Positions 35,594 through 45,214 of a stretch of 64,000 nucleotides of DNA are shown here, piece after piece. The stretch is taken from positions 62,001 through 126,000 of the forward strand of contig NZ_FXTD01000006.1 of NCBI RefSeq assembly GCF_900182635.1, given 5' to 3'. How positions within the stretch are numbered: the first letter of the stretch is position 1; each line of letters starts with the position of its first letter. The position numbers and the translations under genes are program-made. This DNA is from Halorubrum cibi. Its GTDB lineage: Archaea > Halobacteriota > Halobacteria > Halobacteriales > Haloferacaceae. The notes under the pieces are model-generated. The model was not told the origin of the DNA. It saw only the letters and a list, made by a program, of their open reading frames with translations, and made no database searches.

Positions 35594-37015
35594 ATGGACG
35601 CGATCACCGCGACGATAGACGATCGGACCGAGGCGTATCGAGAGCGCCTGTTCGAGCTACTCTCACAGCCGAGCGTCTCGACGACCGGCGAGGGAATGGA
35701 CGTCGCCGCCGACCTCGTGGTCGACGTACTCGAAGGGTCGGGACTCGACGCGGAACGGATCGAGACGGAGCGGTACCCCGTCGTCTACGCGGAGCGCGGC
35801 CCCGGAAGCGAGGGACGCGCTGGCGACGGCGAGAGAGGCGACGGAGGCGACGACGCGCCGACGATCCTGTTTTACGGTCACTACGACGTCCAGCCGCCGG
35901 GAGACGTGGACGCCTGGGAGTCGCCGGCGTTCGAGCCGACGGTCCGCGACGGCTCCATCTACGCCCGCGGCGCGGGCGACAACAAGGGTCAGTTCTCGGC
36001 CCACGCGTTCGCGGTCGACGCGCTCCTCGCGGCCGACGCGTTCCCGGACGTGACGGTGAAGCTGCTGATCGAAGGGGGCGAGGAGAGCGGCAGCGACGGC
36101 CTCCGTGAGTACCTCGAGGGGCAGCCCGCAGGTCTCTCCGACGTCGACCTCGTGTACGTCGCCGACGGGCCGCGCCACGCGGTCGCCGGTGAGGGCGGCG
36201 TCCGCTCGGGCGTCCCGACGCTGATGTACGGCAACCGCGGCGTCCTCTCGGTTCAGGTCGACCTGCGGACCGCGAACACCGACCTCCACTCCGGCAACTT
36301 CGGCGGACCGGTGCCTGGCGCGACGAACCGGCTCGTTGAGATCCTCGCGTCCATGCGCGCGGACGACGGCGACGGGATCGCCGTCGACGGCTTCCACGAC
36401 GGGACCGCGATCACCGACGCGGACCGCGAGTTGGTGGCGCGGATTCCGGACGACAGCGAGGCGATCCGCGAGGAGCTGGACGTCGACCGCTTCGTCACCG
36501 AGGATCCCTACTACGAGCGGCTGTTGACCCGGCCGAGCATGACGGTGAACGGGCTCTCCGGCGGCTACCAGGGCGAGGGGATGAAGACCGTCCTCCCGGC
36601 GAGGGCGTCGGCGAAACTCGACTTCCGGCTCGTCCCGAACCAGGACCCGGACGCGGTCTTCGAGGCGGTCGCGGCCCACCTCCGAGAGCGCGAGCCGCGG
36701 GTCGAGGTGTCGAAACACGGCACGTTCCCGCCGATGAAGACGCCGGTCGACACGCCGATGGCGGAGCCGGTGTTGGACGCGTTGGAGACGGTGTGGGACG
36801 AGGGACCCGTCGAACTGCCCGTGCTGGGCGGGAGCCTGCCGGCCGCCTACTTCCGCGACGTGGAGGCGCTCGCGGACGTGCCCGTGCTCGTCGTTCCCTA
36901 CGCCAATCACGACCAGGGGAACCACTCGCCGAACGAGCACCTCGACGTCGACTGCTTCGAGAACGGGATCCGGACGAGCGCGCGCGTCATCAGGTCGCTC
37001 GGCGACCGGAAGTGA
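35594..37015 (+). CDS. M20 family dipeptidase / metallopeptidase
   Basis: 473 residues. The dinuclear metal site is laid out as ILFYGHYDVQPPGDV (His and catalytic Asp), GAGDNKGQ (bridging Asp), IEGGEESGS (catalytic Glu plus metal Glu), YVADGPRHAV (Asp) and near the C-terminus VVPYANHDQGNHSPNEHL (His). A dimerisation domain with FRLVPNQDPDAV lies between. The pattern is that of the CPG2/carnosinase branch, which cleaves dipeptides in the cytoplasm. A Gly/Glu/Asp-rich insertion sits before the first motif. Confidence 0.93.
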   Translation: MDAITATIDDRTEAYRERLFELLSQPSVSTTGEGMDVAADLVVDVLEGSGLDAERIETERYPVVYAERGPGSEGRAGDGERGDGGDDAPTILFYGHYDVQPPGDVDAWESPAFEPTVRDGSIYARGAGDNKGQFSAHAFAVDALLAADAFPDVTVKLLIEGGEESGSDGLREYLEGQPAGLSDVDLVYVADGPRHAVAGEGGVRSGVPTLMYGNRGVLSVQVDLRTANTDLHSGNFGGPVPGATNRLVEILASMRADDGDGIAVDGFHDGTAITDADRELVARIPDDSEAIREELDVDRFVTEDPYYERLLTRPSMTVNGLSGGYQGEGMKTVLPARASAKLDFRLVPNQDPDAVFEAVAAHLREREPRVEVSKHGTFPPMKTPVDTPMAEPVLDALETVWDEGPVELPVLGGSLPAAYFRDVEALADVPVLVVPYANHDQGNHSPNEHLDVDCFENGIRTSARVIRSLGDRK

Positions 37016-37036
37016 GAAATCGGCGACGGCCGCCGA

Positions 37037-39787
37037 TCAGCCGATCAGCCGACGGACCGTCCGCACCGGAAGGAACCGGTAGTCGTGATCGGGGGTAAAG
37101 CGGCGGAACGCCAGGCTGTTCGTCATCACCGAGACCGACGAGCCGGCCATCGCAAAGCCGGCGAGCGCGGGGTTCAACAGGCCGAGCGAGGCCACCGGGA
37201 TCAGCGTCGCGTTGTACGCGAGCGCCCAGAACAGGTTCTGTCGGACCTTGGCGATCGTCGCCTCGGAGACCCGCAGCGCCTTGAGCACGTCACGGGGGTC
37301 GTCGCGCATCAGCGTCACGTCGGCCGCCTCGATCGCCACGTCGGTGCCGGACCCGATGGCGATCCCGACGTAGGCGGTCGTGAGCGCGGGCGCGTCGTTG
37401 ACGCCGTCACCGACCATGGCGGCGCGGCTCCCGTCCGCCTGGATCGCCTCGACCGCGTCGGCTTTGTCCTCGGGGAGGACCTCGGCGCGGACCCGGTCGG
37501 GGTCGATACCCACCTGCTCGGCCACCGCGCGGGCGGTGCGCTCGTTGTCGCCGGTCAGCATCGACACCGCGATCCCGCGTTCCCGTAGCTCGCTCACGGT
37601 CTCGCGGGCGCTCTCGCGGACCGTGTCCGCGGTGGCGACGACCCCGAGGAGTTCGCCGGCCTCGTCGTCAGCGGCGTCTCCGTCGCGGGGCGACACCCGG
37701 GCCACGAGCATCGCGGTCTTCCCCTCGCGTTCCAGCCGTTCCATCGTCTCCTCGGCCGGCTCGGGATCGATACCGTTCTCGCGCAACAGCGCCCGGTTCC
37801 CGACGAGAACCGCTCCCTCGGGCGTTTCGGCGCGCACTCCGTGGCCGGGAACGTTCTCGAAGCCGTCGGGACCGTCGACCTCGATCCCGCGGTCGCGAGC
37901 GCCGGCGACGATCGCCTCGCCGAGGGGATGTTCGCTACCGGACTCGGCGGTCGCGGCCGCTCGAAGGAGCCGGGTCTCGGGGTCGCTCGCGGCGTGACCC
38001 GGGCTCGATTCGCGGTCGACGTCGGAATCGACGGCGACGCCGCCGTCCGGAGTCGCCGGAGGGTCGTCGTCACGGGTCGACGATGGACCACCGTCCCCGA
38101 CCGGTCGCCCGTCGGCGAACGCGATCACGTCCGTGAGTTCCATCTCGCCGTGCGTGAGCGTCCCCGTCTTGTCGAAGACGACGGCGTCGACGTCGCGAAC
38201 GCGCTCGAGGACGTCGCCGCCCTTGAACAGGACGCCGTTCGTCGCCGCGATGGTGGATCCGACCATCGTCGCGGCCGGAGTCGCGAGCCCGAGCGCACAG
38301 GGACACGCGATGATGACCGCGGAGGCGAAGACGACCATCGAGAACTCGAGGACGCTCACGCCGCCCGCCACGGGCCCGCCGCCGACCGGCCCCCACAGCG
38401 GGAGCCACTCGACGAACGCCGCGAGCGTCTCGGGGAACAGTCCCCACAGGACCGCCCAGACCAGCGCGTTGACGATGACGACCGGGACGAAGACGCTCGA
38501 GACCCGATCCACGAGCCGCTGGACGTCCGGCTGACGGGACTGTGCCTCCCGGACGCGCTCGACGATCTGACGGATCGCGGTGTCCTTTCCGACCTTCGTG
38601 GCCTCGACGAGCAGGACGCCGTTCTCGTTGACCGTCGAGCCGACCACCTCGTCGCCCGGCCCCTTCTCGACGGGGACCGACTCGCCGGTGAGCATCGACT
38701 CGTCGACCGCGGACTCGCCGTCGACGACCACGCCGTCGGTCGGCACCTTCTCCCCGGGGTGGACCTTCATCACGTCGCCGACCTCGATCTCCTCGACCGG
38801 GACGGTGCGTTCGGTCCCGTCGTCGTCGACGAGGGTCGCCTCGTCGGCGCTCATTCGGAGCAGCTCGCGCAGGGCGTCGCTCGCGCGGGCCTTGGAGCGC
38901 GCCTCCAGCCAGTTGCCGACGGTGATGAACCAGAGGATGAACGCGACCGCCTCGAAGTAGAGGTCGCCGACGAGCGCGACGCCCACGAGCGGTCCGACGA
39001 GCACGACCGTGCTGAACAGGTAGCCGGCCGAGGTGCCGATCGCGACCAGCGTGTCCATGTTCACGTCGCGGCCGTTCCGCCAGGCGCGCCACGCGCCGGA
39101 GAGGAACTCGCGGCCGAGCGTTCCCATCAGTACCGTCGCGATCGCGAACTGGACCCAACCGAGGTCGATCCCGGCGACCGTCTCGGGGACGCCGTAGAGT
39201 CCGAGCATCCCGCCCATCAGGTACCAGAACGGCAGCGTGAGAACGCCCCCGGCGAGCACGAGCCGGCGCTGGTGGGCGAGCTCGCGCTCCGCGGCGCTCT
39301 TCCGAGCGTCGTCGCCGGCGTCGCCGGACCCGCCGTCTCCCGACCCGCCGGCTCCGTCCCCCTCGCTCTCGCGGACCGGGTCGTATCCGGCGTCCTCGAT
39401 CGCGGCGTACACGTCCTCCAAGTCGGCGTCGACCGGGTTGTACTCGACGCGTGCCTCGTCGGTGGCGGCGTTGACGTCGACGTCGACGACGCCCTCGACG
39501 CCGCCGATCGCCTCCTCGTTCGTCGCGGCGCAGGTCGAACAGCTCATTCCGCCGATCCCGACGGTGGCCGTCTCGGAGACCGGGTCGTAGCCCGCCTCGC
39601 GGATCGCTCCGTAGAGGTCCGCGAGGACGACACGATCGGGGTCGTACTCGACGGTCCCCTCGTCGGTCGCGAAGTTGACCGAGGCCGCCTCGACCCCGTC
39701 GAGGCCCTCCAACGCCTCCGTGACCGTCGACGAGCAGGTCGAACAGCTCATCCCTCCTATCTCGAGGTGCGCGGTGCGGGTGCTCAT
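37037..39787 (-). CDS. copA: Copper-exporting P1B-type ATPase
   Basis: 916 residues. Two N-terminal heavy-metal domains each have GGMSCSTC (residues ~11-18 and ~78-85). The pump core has the transmembrane CPC ([14 protein letters not shown]), TGES actuator motif, phosphorylation site DKTGTLTH, N-domain [17 protein letters not shown] and the C-terminal YN...MAGSSVSV that defines Cu(I)-specific pumps. An acidic ~50-residue insertion lies between the P-domain and the SEHP motif. Start at 39787 is preferred; an alternative ATG at 39800 would add four residues. Exports cytoplasmic Cu(I). Confidence 0.94.
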   Translation of the reverse strand: MSTRTAHLEIGGMSCSTCSSTVTEALEGLDGVEAASVNFATDEGTVEYDPDRVVLADLYGAIREAGYDPVSETATVGIGGMSCSTCAATNEEAIGGVEGVVDVDVNAATDEARVEYNPVDADLEDVYAAIEDAGYDPVRESEGDGAGGSGDGGSGDAGDDARKSAAERELAHQRRLVLAGGVLTLPFWYLMGGMLGLYGVPETVAGIDLGWVQFAIATVLMGTLGREFLSGAWRAWRNGRDVNMDTLVAIGTSAGYLFSTVVLVGPLVGVALVGDLYFEAVAFILWFITVGNWLEARSKARASDALRELLRMSADEATLVDDDGTERTVPVEEIEVGDVMKVHPGEKVPTDGVVVDGESAVDESMLTGESVPVEKGPGDEVVGSTVNENGVLLVEATKVGKDTAIRQIVERVREAQSRQPDVQRLVDRVSSVFVPVVIVNALVWAVLWGLFPETLAAFVEWLPLWGPVGGGPVAGGVSVLEFSMVVFASAVIIACPCALGLATPAATMVGSTIAATNGVLFKGGDVLERVRDVDAVVFDKTGTLTHGEMELTDVIAFADGRPVGDGGPSSTRDDDPPATPDGGVAVDSDVDRESSPGHAASDPETRLLRAAATAESGSEHPLGEAIVAGARDRGIEVDGPDGFENVPGHGVRAETPEGAVLVGNRALLRENGIDPEPAEETMERLEREGKTAMLVARVSPRDGDAADDEAGELLGVVATADTVRESARETVSELRERGIAVSMLTGDNERTARAVAEQVGIDPDRVRAEVLPEDKADAVEAIQADGSRAAMVGDGVNDAPALTTAYVGIAIGSGTDVAIEAADVTLMRDDPRDVLKALRVSEATIAKVRQNLFWALAYNATLIPVASLGLLNPALAGFAMAGSSVSVMTNSLAFRRFTPDHDYRFLPVRTVRRLIG

Positions 39788-40146
39788 GTCGTGTGTACAT
39801 ACGTGGTCCCTACTCATGCGGATTGTGGTTACGATAGTGCCGATCTGACCCCCTCGTGACTTTCGAATGTGAAGCCAGACACGGGTTGCGGATCGGTCGA
39901 TGAAACGACGGAGGGCATGGTGGACGCGTTCCGGCTCGCGGACCGAATTCACGGGCGGCTCCGAGGGGGTCACGGTTCACGTGCCGTTCCGAGGGGATCA
40001 CGGACACGAACCCGGACGACGGTCCGGTCGGATCCGGTCCGGTCCGGTCCGGATCGCGACGCTCGGGGGCCGTATCCTCGATACACGGCGGATCGCGGGA
40101 TACACACCAAACACTTATTGCCCGGTTCCGCCTCTGTAGGGTCGCG
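39788..40146. other. 359-nt divergent gap between copA and the cold shock gene
   Basis: No gene is supported. The copA-proximal part is relatively AT-rich with a TGTACA at 39794-39799. The middle carries two 15-nt imperfect direct repeats (CCGAGGGG-TCACGG) at 39961-39975 and 39989-40003, then a short GGTCCGGTCC-type simple repeat at about 40019-40050. A CACTTATTG box at about 40112-40120 lies 27 nt before the cold shock ATG. Confidence 0.5.
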
Positions 40147-40341
40147 ATGGCGACAGGCAAGGTCGACTTCTTCAACGACACCGGCGGTTACGGATTCATC
40201 GAGACTGACGACGCTGACGAGGACGTGTTCTTCCACATGGAAGACGTCGGCGGCCCGGACCTCGAGGAAGGCCAGGAGGTAGAGTTCGAGATCGAGGAGG
40301 CGGACAAGGGTCCACGCGCCAAGAACCTCACTCGACTGTAG
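40147..40341 (+). CDS. cspA: Cold shock protein, CspA family
   Basis: 64 residues, full family length. MATGKVDFFNDTGGYGFIETDD contains RNP1-like GGYGFIE; RNP2 is DVFFHME. Surface residues are strongly acidic, as in other haloarchaeal members, yet the aromatic nucleic-acid-contacting positions (Phe/Tyr/Phe) are kept. It should bind single-stranded RNA or DNA and act as an RNA chaperone. The ATG follows a CACTTATTG TATA box by about 27 nt, suggesting a leaderless single-gene transcript. Confidence 0.96.
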   Translation: MATGKVDFFNDTGGYGFIETDDADEDVFFHMEDVGGPDLEEGQEVEFEIEEADKGPRAKNLTRL

Positions 40342-40430
40342 CTCGCTCGGCAGCACCCGCTACCGACGACGTCGGACAGCTCTCGAAACGCGTCCCGCGT
40401 ATATTACGAACCGTGAGCGGCCGCGCCGGC

Positions 40431-41456
40431 TCACGGATCGAGGGATTCCTCCGATCCGAACGGAAACGTCACCCCGGTCGCCTCGGTCGAGTACTCCCAG
40501 AGGCGGCGAGCGTCGGCGCGGTCGTAGGACGCGTCGTTCGACCGGCCGATCGTCGGATGCCCGCGCATGTTCATGAACCCGCCCGGCTCGACGTACGCAC
40601 CGCCGTCGACGTCGGCGGTCGCGGCGTACAGCATGGGTTCGACACCCACCGCGGCGTCCTGGCCGAAGACGGCGTTCGCGAGCCGCATGCCGACCGTCAT
40701 CAGGGGATTACCGCTCTCGCGAGCGGTGCGCATCTGGAGGTCGGTGTCGGCGTAGCCGGGGTGACACGCGACGCTTCGGACCCCGAGGTCGGCGGCGTCG
40801 ATGCGACGCTGGAGCTCGTAGGCGAAGAGCAGGTTTGCGAGCTTGCTTCGACCGTACGCCTTCCACTTGCCGTACGACTCCTCCCAGTTGAGGTCGGCGA
40901 AGTCCATCTCGCCCTGCTCGTGTGCGCCCGAGGACTGGGTCACGATGCGGGCGGCGCCGGACCCCGTCCGGCTTGAAGCGGCGCTTCGCGCCGCGCTTTT
41001 CCCGTCGATCCCGTCAGCCGTGAGAAGGAGGTCGAACAGCCGGCCGGTCAGCGCGAAGTGACCGAGGTGGTTGACGCCGAACTGGGTCTCGAAGCCGTCC
41101 TCGGTCTCGCTCCGCGGGATCGCCATCACGCCCGCGTTGTTACAGAGCACGTCGACCGCGTCGTAATCCGCGGAGAGCCCCTCCGCGAACGACCGGATCG
41201 AGTCGAGCGAGGCGAGGTCACACTTGCGGACGTCGAGGTCGAGATCCGGGTCGGAGTCGGGATCGGCCGCCGCCGATTCCCGTATCTCCGTCGCTGCGTG
41301 TTCTCCACGGTCGACGCTTCTACACGCCATCACGACGGTCGCGCCCCTCCGGGCGAACGCTCGCGTTCCCTCGAAGCCGAGGCCGCTGTTGGCTCCGGTC
41401 ACGACCACCGTCGTTCCCTCGAGGTCGGGCATATCCGCGGGGGTCCAGTCGGCCAT
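40431..41456 (-). CDS. SDR oxidoreductase with an in-frame insertion
   Basis: 341 residues. Rossmann TGxxxGxG is VTGANSGLGFEGTRAFARRGATVV, then NNAGVM, catalytic Ser in VTQSSGAH, and Tyr-x3-Lys in YGRSKLAN, all in the order of retinol-dehydrogenase-like classical SDRs. Between the helix ending LLLTADG and ARIVTQSS about 18 extra residues (Ser/Ala/Arg-rich, ~150-167) are present; their DNA has a perfect palindrome GCGGCGC-TTC-GCGCCGC at 40978-40994. Substrate unknown; NADP preference is suggested by ACRS after strand two. Confidence 0.9.
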   Translation of the reverse strand: MADWTPADMPDLEGTTVVVTGANSGLGFEGTRAFARRGATVVMACRSVDRGEHAATEIRESAAADPDSDPDLDLDVRKCDLASLDSIRSFAEGLSADYDAVDVLCNNAGVMAIPRSETEDGFETQFGVNHLGHFALTGRLFDLLLTADGIDGKSAARSAASSRTGSGAARIVTQSSGAHEQGEMDFADLNWEESYGKWKAYGRSKLANLLFAYELQRRIDAADLGVRSVACHPGYADTDLQMRTARESGNPLMTVGMRLANAVFGQDAAVGVEPMLYAATADVDGGAYVEPGGFMNMRGHPTIGRSNDASYDRADARRLWEYSTEATGVTFPFGSEESLDP

Positions 41457-41575
41457 GGGAGACGAAAGGGAGCCGGAAGGAGAAACCTGTCGCCGGTTCG
41501 ATCGATCTCGGATGACCCGCGGCGACCGCGGACGACTGACGATTTAAGCCCCCGCGGCCCGGACACCCGACGTCC

Positions 41576-42325
41576 ATGAGCTCCACCGACGCCGACGATC
41601 CGACGATCTACGTGGTCCGCAGCGAACCCGACCCGGACAGCGAGTACCACTGTAACGCCCTCGCGTCGTGGTTCCCCGAAGCGATCGAGATCGACTTCGT
41701 CGCCGGCGAGCGCGTCCCGGTCGAGGAGGCCGACGGCGTCGTCCTCACCGGGAGCACGGCCGGCGTCTACGAGGTCGAGGACCGCCCGTGGATCGCCGAC
41801 CAGGAAGAACTCGTGTGCGACCTCGTCGATCGGGAGATCCCGACGCTCGGGGTCTGCTTCGGCCACCAGGTCGTGAACTCCGCGCTCGGCGGAACCGTCG
41901 AGAGGGTGGGAGAGACCACCGCACTCGTCGAGGCGGAACTCGACGACGACCCGATCTTCGAGGGCGTCTCCCCCGTCGTCGTCTCACTCCACGGCGACGC
42001 GGTGACCGAGTTGGGCGATGGTCTCGAGGTGATCGCCGCCGCCGACCACGCTCGGATCTTCGGAACTCGCCACCGAACCGCGCCGGTATGGACCGTCCAG
42101 TTCCACCCGGAGATCGAGGTCGAACACCGCGAACACCTCCGAGAGACGTTCGAGTGGGACGAACGCGAGTTCTCCTTCGCGGACCCGACCCCGGGACGTG
42201 TCTTCGAGAACTTCGAGCGGCTCGTGGCCGACGCGAATGAGGTTGGTGAAGCGGGGGGTGCGACCGAGGCGGCCGAGGTGGCCGATGCGGGTGAGGTGGC
42301 CGAAGCGGGCGAAACGAGGGAGTGA
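41576..42325 (+). CDS. Class I glutamine amidotransferase-like protein
   Basis: 249 residues. Catalytic Cys is in LGVCFGHQVVNSALGG and the His-Glu pair in VQFHPEIE, as in GMP synthase-type glutaminases. A TGSTAGVYE oxyanion segment precedes the Cys. No synthase domain is attached, so it either serves a separate partner or hydrolyses a gamma-glutamyl compound. The last ~30 residues are an Ala/Glu/Gly repeat (AEVADAGEVAEAGE) with no structural role visible. A TTTAAGC box about 33 nt upstream fits a leaderless start at 41576. Confidence 0.9.
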   Translation: MSSTDADDPTIYVVRSEPDPDSEYHCNALASWFPEAIEIDFVAGERVPVEEADGVVLTGSTAGVYEVEDRPWIADQEELVCDLVDREIPTLGVCFGHQVVNSALGGTVERVGETTALVEAELDDDPIFEGVSPVVVSLHGDAVTELGDGLEVIAAADHARIFGTRHRTAPVWTVQFHPEIEVEHREHLRETFEWDEREFSFADPTPGRVFENFERLVADANEVGEAGGATEAAEVADAGEVAEAGETRE

Positions 42326-42399
42326 GCGGGCCACTCGGGATCGCTCGTGGATCCGTTCACGAGCGTATCGATCGCCGTTCGGTTTTCAGAACGCACGAC

Positions 42400-42780
42400 G
42401 TGAAACGAGCGGGATGTCTTGAGAGCTTGTAGAACGGGTGTTTCGTGAATGATCACGGTGATGAAAACGGGATCGTTGCGGGCGCGGTGACTGTTTTCAA
42501 AGCCCCAGCCACGAGGACTCGCGTGACTCGCTGTGGTCCTCGTCGCTCGTTTCACTCGCTCCTGCGGTCCTTGCGTCGTCAGGCTTCGTCCTCGTGGCTG
42601 GGGCTTTGAGTCCCACCCGAATCACACAGCTCCGCACCTCACGCCTCCCCAACCTCCCGGCTCATTCCACTCGCCGCGTCCCTCGCGGGCTCCTCGTGCC
42701 CTCTCGGGCACTCGGAGGCGCGCCACCGCGATTGCTCTCTCCTTGGTCTCTACTGAACGATCGGAAGTGCGGAAAGCCAT
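42400..42780. repeat. Dispersed hairpin element, copy A
   Basis: Occupies most of the 521-nt gap between two co-directional genes. Its core is a perfect 20-bp inverted repeat (42498-42517 with 42589-42608, CAAAGCCCCAGCCACGAGGA and complement), loop 71 nt. It is followed by CCTCACGCCTCCCC and a second small hairpin TGCCC-TCTC-GGGCA (42697-42710). A 60-nt block (42679-42738) is almost identical to the copy at 45479-45538. No intact ORF in the element has family resemblance. Confidence 0.8.
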
Positions 42781-42846
42781 CGACTGCCGCGGATCTCGGC
42801 GGCGTCTCCCGCGGGGTTTTTGCCCGCCCGTCTCCCGGTAGCGGAC

Positions 42847-43608
42847 ATGCGCATCGAGAACAGCTTCATCCCGGTGGAGGGGGTCGGCGAGACGACGGAG
42901 CGCCGGCTTTGGGAGCGAGGCGTCCGGACCTGGGACGAGTTCGATCCCGCGGTCGACGTCGCCGGCGTCGGCTCCACCACGGCCGAGCGGATCGAGTCGT
43001 TCATCGCGGAGGCCCGGGCCCGCCTCGACGACGGCGACGCCGCGTACTTCGACCGACGCTTCCCGAGCGGCGAGCGCTGGCGGCTCTACGAGGACTTCCG
43101 CGAAGGGACCTGTTTCTTCGACATCGAGACCACCGGCCTCGACGAACACCGCGACCGGGTCACCACCGTCAGCTTCCACCAGGGCGGGGAGACGACGACC
43201 CTGGTGGCGGGCCGGGACCTCACCGCCGACCGCCTCCGCGAGCGGTTCCGGGAGGCCGACCTGCTGGCGACGTTCAACGGCGCGCGCTTCGACGTGCCCT
43301 TCCTCGAGGCGTCCTTCGGGATCGACGTCGACACGCCGCACCTGGATCTGATGTATCCGGCGAAGCGGATCGGGCTCTCGGGCGGGTTGAAACCGATCGA
43401 AAAGCAGATCGGCATCGACCGCGACCGCCCCGACATCTCCGGGCGCGACGCGGTCCGGCTCTGGCGCGAGTACGAGCGCGGCGACGACGAGGCCCTCCAG
43501 ACGCTGATCTCGTACAATCGAGAGGACACGGAGAACCTACGGACGCTCGCTGATGCGGTCTGTGACTCGCTCCACCGAGACGTGTTCGCGCGGGCGATAG
43601 AAGGGTAG
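42847..43608 (+). CDS. RNase H-fold 3'-5' exonuclease-like protein (YprB type)
   Basis: 253 residues. The N-terminus (VEGVGETTERRLWERGVRTWDEF) is a helix-hairpin-helix-like DNA-binding element. The catalytic part shows DEDD signature pieces: FFDIETTGLDEH, LLATFNGARFDVPFLEA, and YNREDTENLRTLAD, as in the YprB group of RNase H-like nucleases. The start at 42847 follows a GTTTTTG stretch at 27-30 nt, supporting leaderless translation and excluding a longer frame from 42820. DNA or RNA substrate not determined. Confidence 0.83.
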   Translation: MRIENSFIPVEGVGETTERRLWERGVRTWDEFDPAVDVAGVGSTTAERIESFIAEARARLDDGDAAYFDRRFPSGERWRLYEDFREGTCFFDIETTGLDEHRDRVTTVSFHQGGETTTLVAGRDLTADRLRERFREADLLATFNGARFDVPFLEASFGIDVDTPHLDLMYPAKRIGLSGGLKPIEKQIGIDRDRPDISGRDAVRLWREYERGDDEALQTLISYNREDTENLRTLADAVCDSLHRDVFARAIEG

Positions 43609-44829
43609 TCAGCTCGATTCGTTCGAGCCGTCCTCGGCGACCGCCGCGGCCGCCGCGTCGTCGCCCTCGACCCCCGCATCGCCGCCCTCGACCCCCGCGT
43701 CGTCGACTTCGGCGTTTGCGAGCGCCGTCTCGAGTCCCTCGATGCTCGATTCCGAGTCGTCTCGGGAGTCGCCGTCGCCAGCTTCCGGAGGTACGTCACC
43801 GTTCGCTTCGCTCCCGCTCGCAATGGGGTCGTCATCTATCGCTTCGGACTCGTCCTCGAGGTCGACGGCCGAGCCGATCTCGTCGTCGCTGTCCTCGTCC
43901 ACGTTGTCCGTGGCGTCTTCGGCGTCTCCGTCCGCTTCCGCCTCTCCGTCCGACTCATCGTCCGCGATCGACTGAACCAACTTCATTTCGCCGCGAGCCC
44001 GCAGCGAGCCGTCGATCTCCGCGCCGTCGTGGATCACGAGATCGCCGGCGGAGACGTCACCGCGGACGTGAGCGTCCGCCTCGATCGTGACCGTCCCGCC
44101 GCGGGTCGTCACGTCGCCGTGGATCGTGGTCTCGGCACCGACGCTCACGTCCTCGCGGGCGCGCAGCGAGCCGAACACCTCGTTTCGCTCGCCGACGACG
44201 ACCGACTCCGCACGGAGGTTGCCGTGGAGTCGGCAGTCGTCGCCGACGGTCGCGGGCGTCGAGACGCGCCAGGCGTCGTCGGAGATCTCCGCGCCGCGGG
44301 GGACGAGGAGCGGGTCGCGCACGTCGTCGCCGTCGGCGAGCGCCTCGGCCAGCTCGTCGGCCGCGTTCGTCTCGCCGACGCGCAACAGCTGAGAGAGCAC
44401 GATGAAGTAGAAGACGAGCGTGGGGACGGGGTTCCGGATCACGATCCAGCCGTTGGCCTCGAATCCCTCCTCGATGTCCACGTCGTCGCCGATGTCGAGA
44501 TCGCCGGAGACCATCAGCCGACCGGTGACCGTCACCCGCTCGCCGAGGTAGGCGTCCTCGCCGACGAGGACGTTCCCGTCGACGGAACACCAGGTGTCGA
44601 GCCGGCAGTCGCCGTCGGCCTCGATGTCGTCACCGACGTCGACGCGCTCGCCGATCGCGACGTTGCGGCCGCGGATCCCGAACTCGACCGTCGACTGCCC
44701 GCCCACGAGCACGTCGCCGTCGACGACCACGTCGTGCTCCTCGACGGTGGTCCCCGACGGGACCGAGAGCTCGTCTATCGGACCGCTCCCCCTCAGTGAC
44801 ACACCCGTGGGAAGTCCCCGCGGCGACAT
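43609..44829 (-). CDS. Bactofilin-like polymer-forming protein with acidic tail
   Basis: 406 residues. Residues ~28-130 and ~165-290 consist of regular ~16-18-residue repeats (for example VDGDVLVGG, VSGDLDIGDDVDIEEG, IHGDVTTRGGTVTI) that would form a right-handed beta-helix, as in bactofilins (DUF583). Between the halves is one hydrophobic segment (PTLVFYFIVLSQLL, about 136-149), so the protein may attach to the membrane. The last ~120 residues are Asp/Glu/Ser rich and disordered. Possible cytoskeletal or envelope scaffold; the membrane helix between the repeat blocks is unusual for the family. Confidence 0.72.
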   Translation of the reverse strand: MSPRGLPTGVSLRGSGPIDELSVPSGTTVEEHDVVVDGDVLVGGQSTVEFGIRGRNVAIGERVDVGDDIEADGDCRLDTWCSVDGNVLVGEDAYLGERVTVTGRLMVSGDLDIGDDVDIEEGFEANGWIVIRNPVPTLVFYFIVLSQLLRVGETNAADELAEALADGDDVRDPLLVPRGAEISDDAWRVSTPATVGDDCRLHGNLRAESVVVGERNEVFGSLRAREDVSVGAETTIHGDVTTRGGTVTIEADAHVRGDVSAGDLVIHDGAEIDGSLRARGEMKLVQSIADDESDGEAEADGDAEDATDNVDEDSDDEIGSAVDLEDESEAIDDDPIASGSEANGDVPPEAGDGDSRDDSESSIEGLETALANAEVDDAGVEGGDAGVEGDDAAAAAVAEDGSNESS

Positions 44830-44956
44830 AAACGATAGGGGGGCGTCCGACGCCCGTCGGACGGCGGCGATGGGGGCGACCGCCCCGTGCGTGTGGATCG
44901 CTCTCGGGGCGACCCGCGGCCAGCGGGTTTTTCACTACGGGCCCGAAGTCCGAGAC

Positions 44957-45133
44957 ATGGGATTCGGATCGTACGACGAGAGCGAACAGGGGAGCCAGGA
45001 CGTCGACACCGACGAGGACGGGGCCGTCAACGTCCACGAACACGACCACGACGGCGACGTGTCCGTCGAGGGCGGCGCGGACACCGACGCACTCGTCGAC
45101 CGGCTCGGCGCGATGAAAGAGGACGAGGAGTAG
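44957..45133 (+). CDS. DUF5786-like small acidic protein
   Basis: 58 residues, MGFGSYDESEQGSQDVDTD followed by VHEHDHDGDVSVEGGAD and TDALVDRLGAMK. It matches, from memory, the widespread haloarchaeal family DUF5786, which has the same start and a short C-terminal helix. Extremely acidic (over 30% Asp and Glu) with four His in the middle. Function unknown. It lies between the divergent bactofilin-like gene and the second hairpin element. Confidence 0.75.
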   Translation: MGFGSYDESEQGSQDVDTDEDGAVNVHEHDHDGDVSVEGGADTDALVDRLGAMKEDEE

Positions 45134-45214
45134 GACGCGGATCCGGGGAGGTCGTACCGGTCTCCGCTCCGCATCGTTTTCGGATCGGAACGGATAGCTG
45201 TCCGTTCCATAGAG

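Noticed and set aside
39794-39799. TGTACA before copA as evidence of TrpY control
   Set aside because: Only one box is present and the gene is unrelated to tryptophan, so it is treated as chance; it weakens the specificity of the trp-box argument and is recorded for that reason.
37841-39859. A 672-codon open frame on the plus strand opposite copA
   Set aside because: It is the antisense frame of a clear P-type ATPase. Such frames stay open by chance in GC-rich sequence with strong third-position GC, and the translation is Arg/Asp/Val-rich with no motif.
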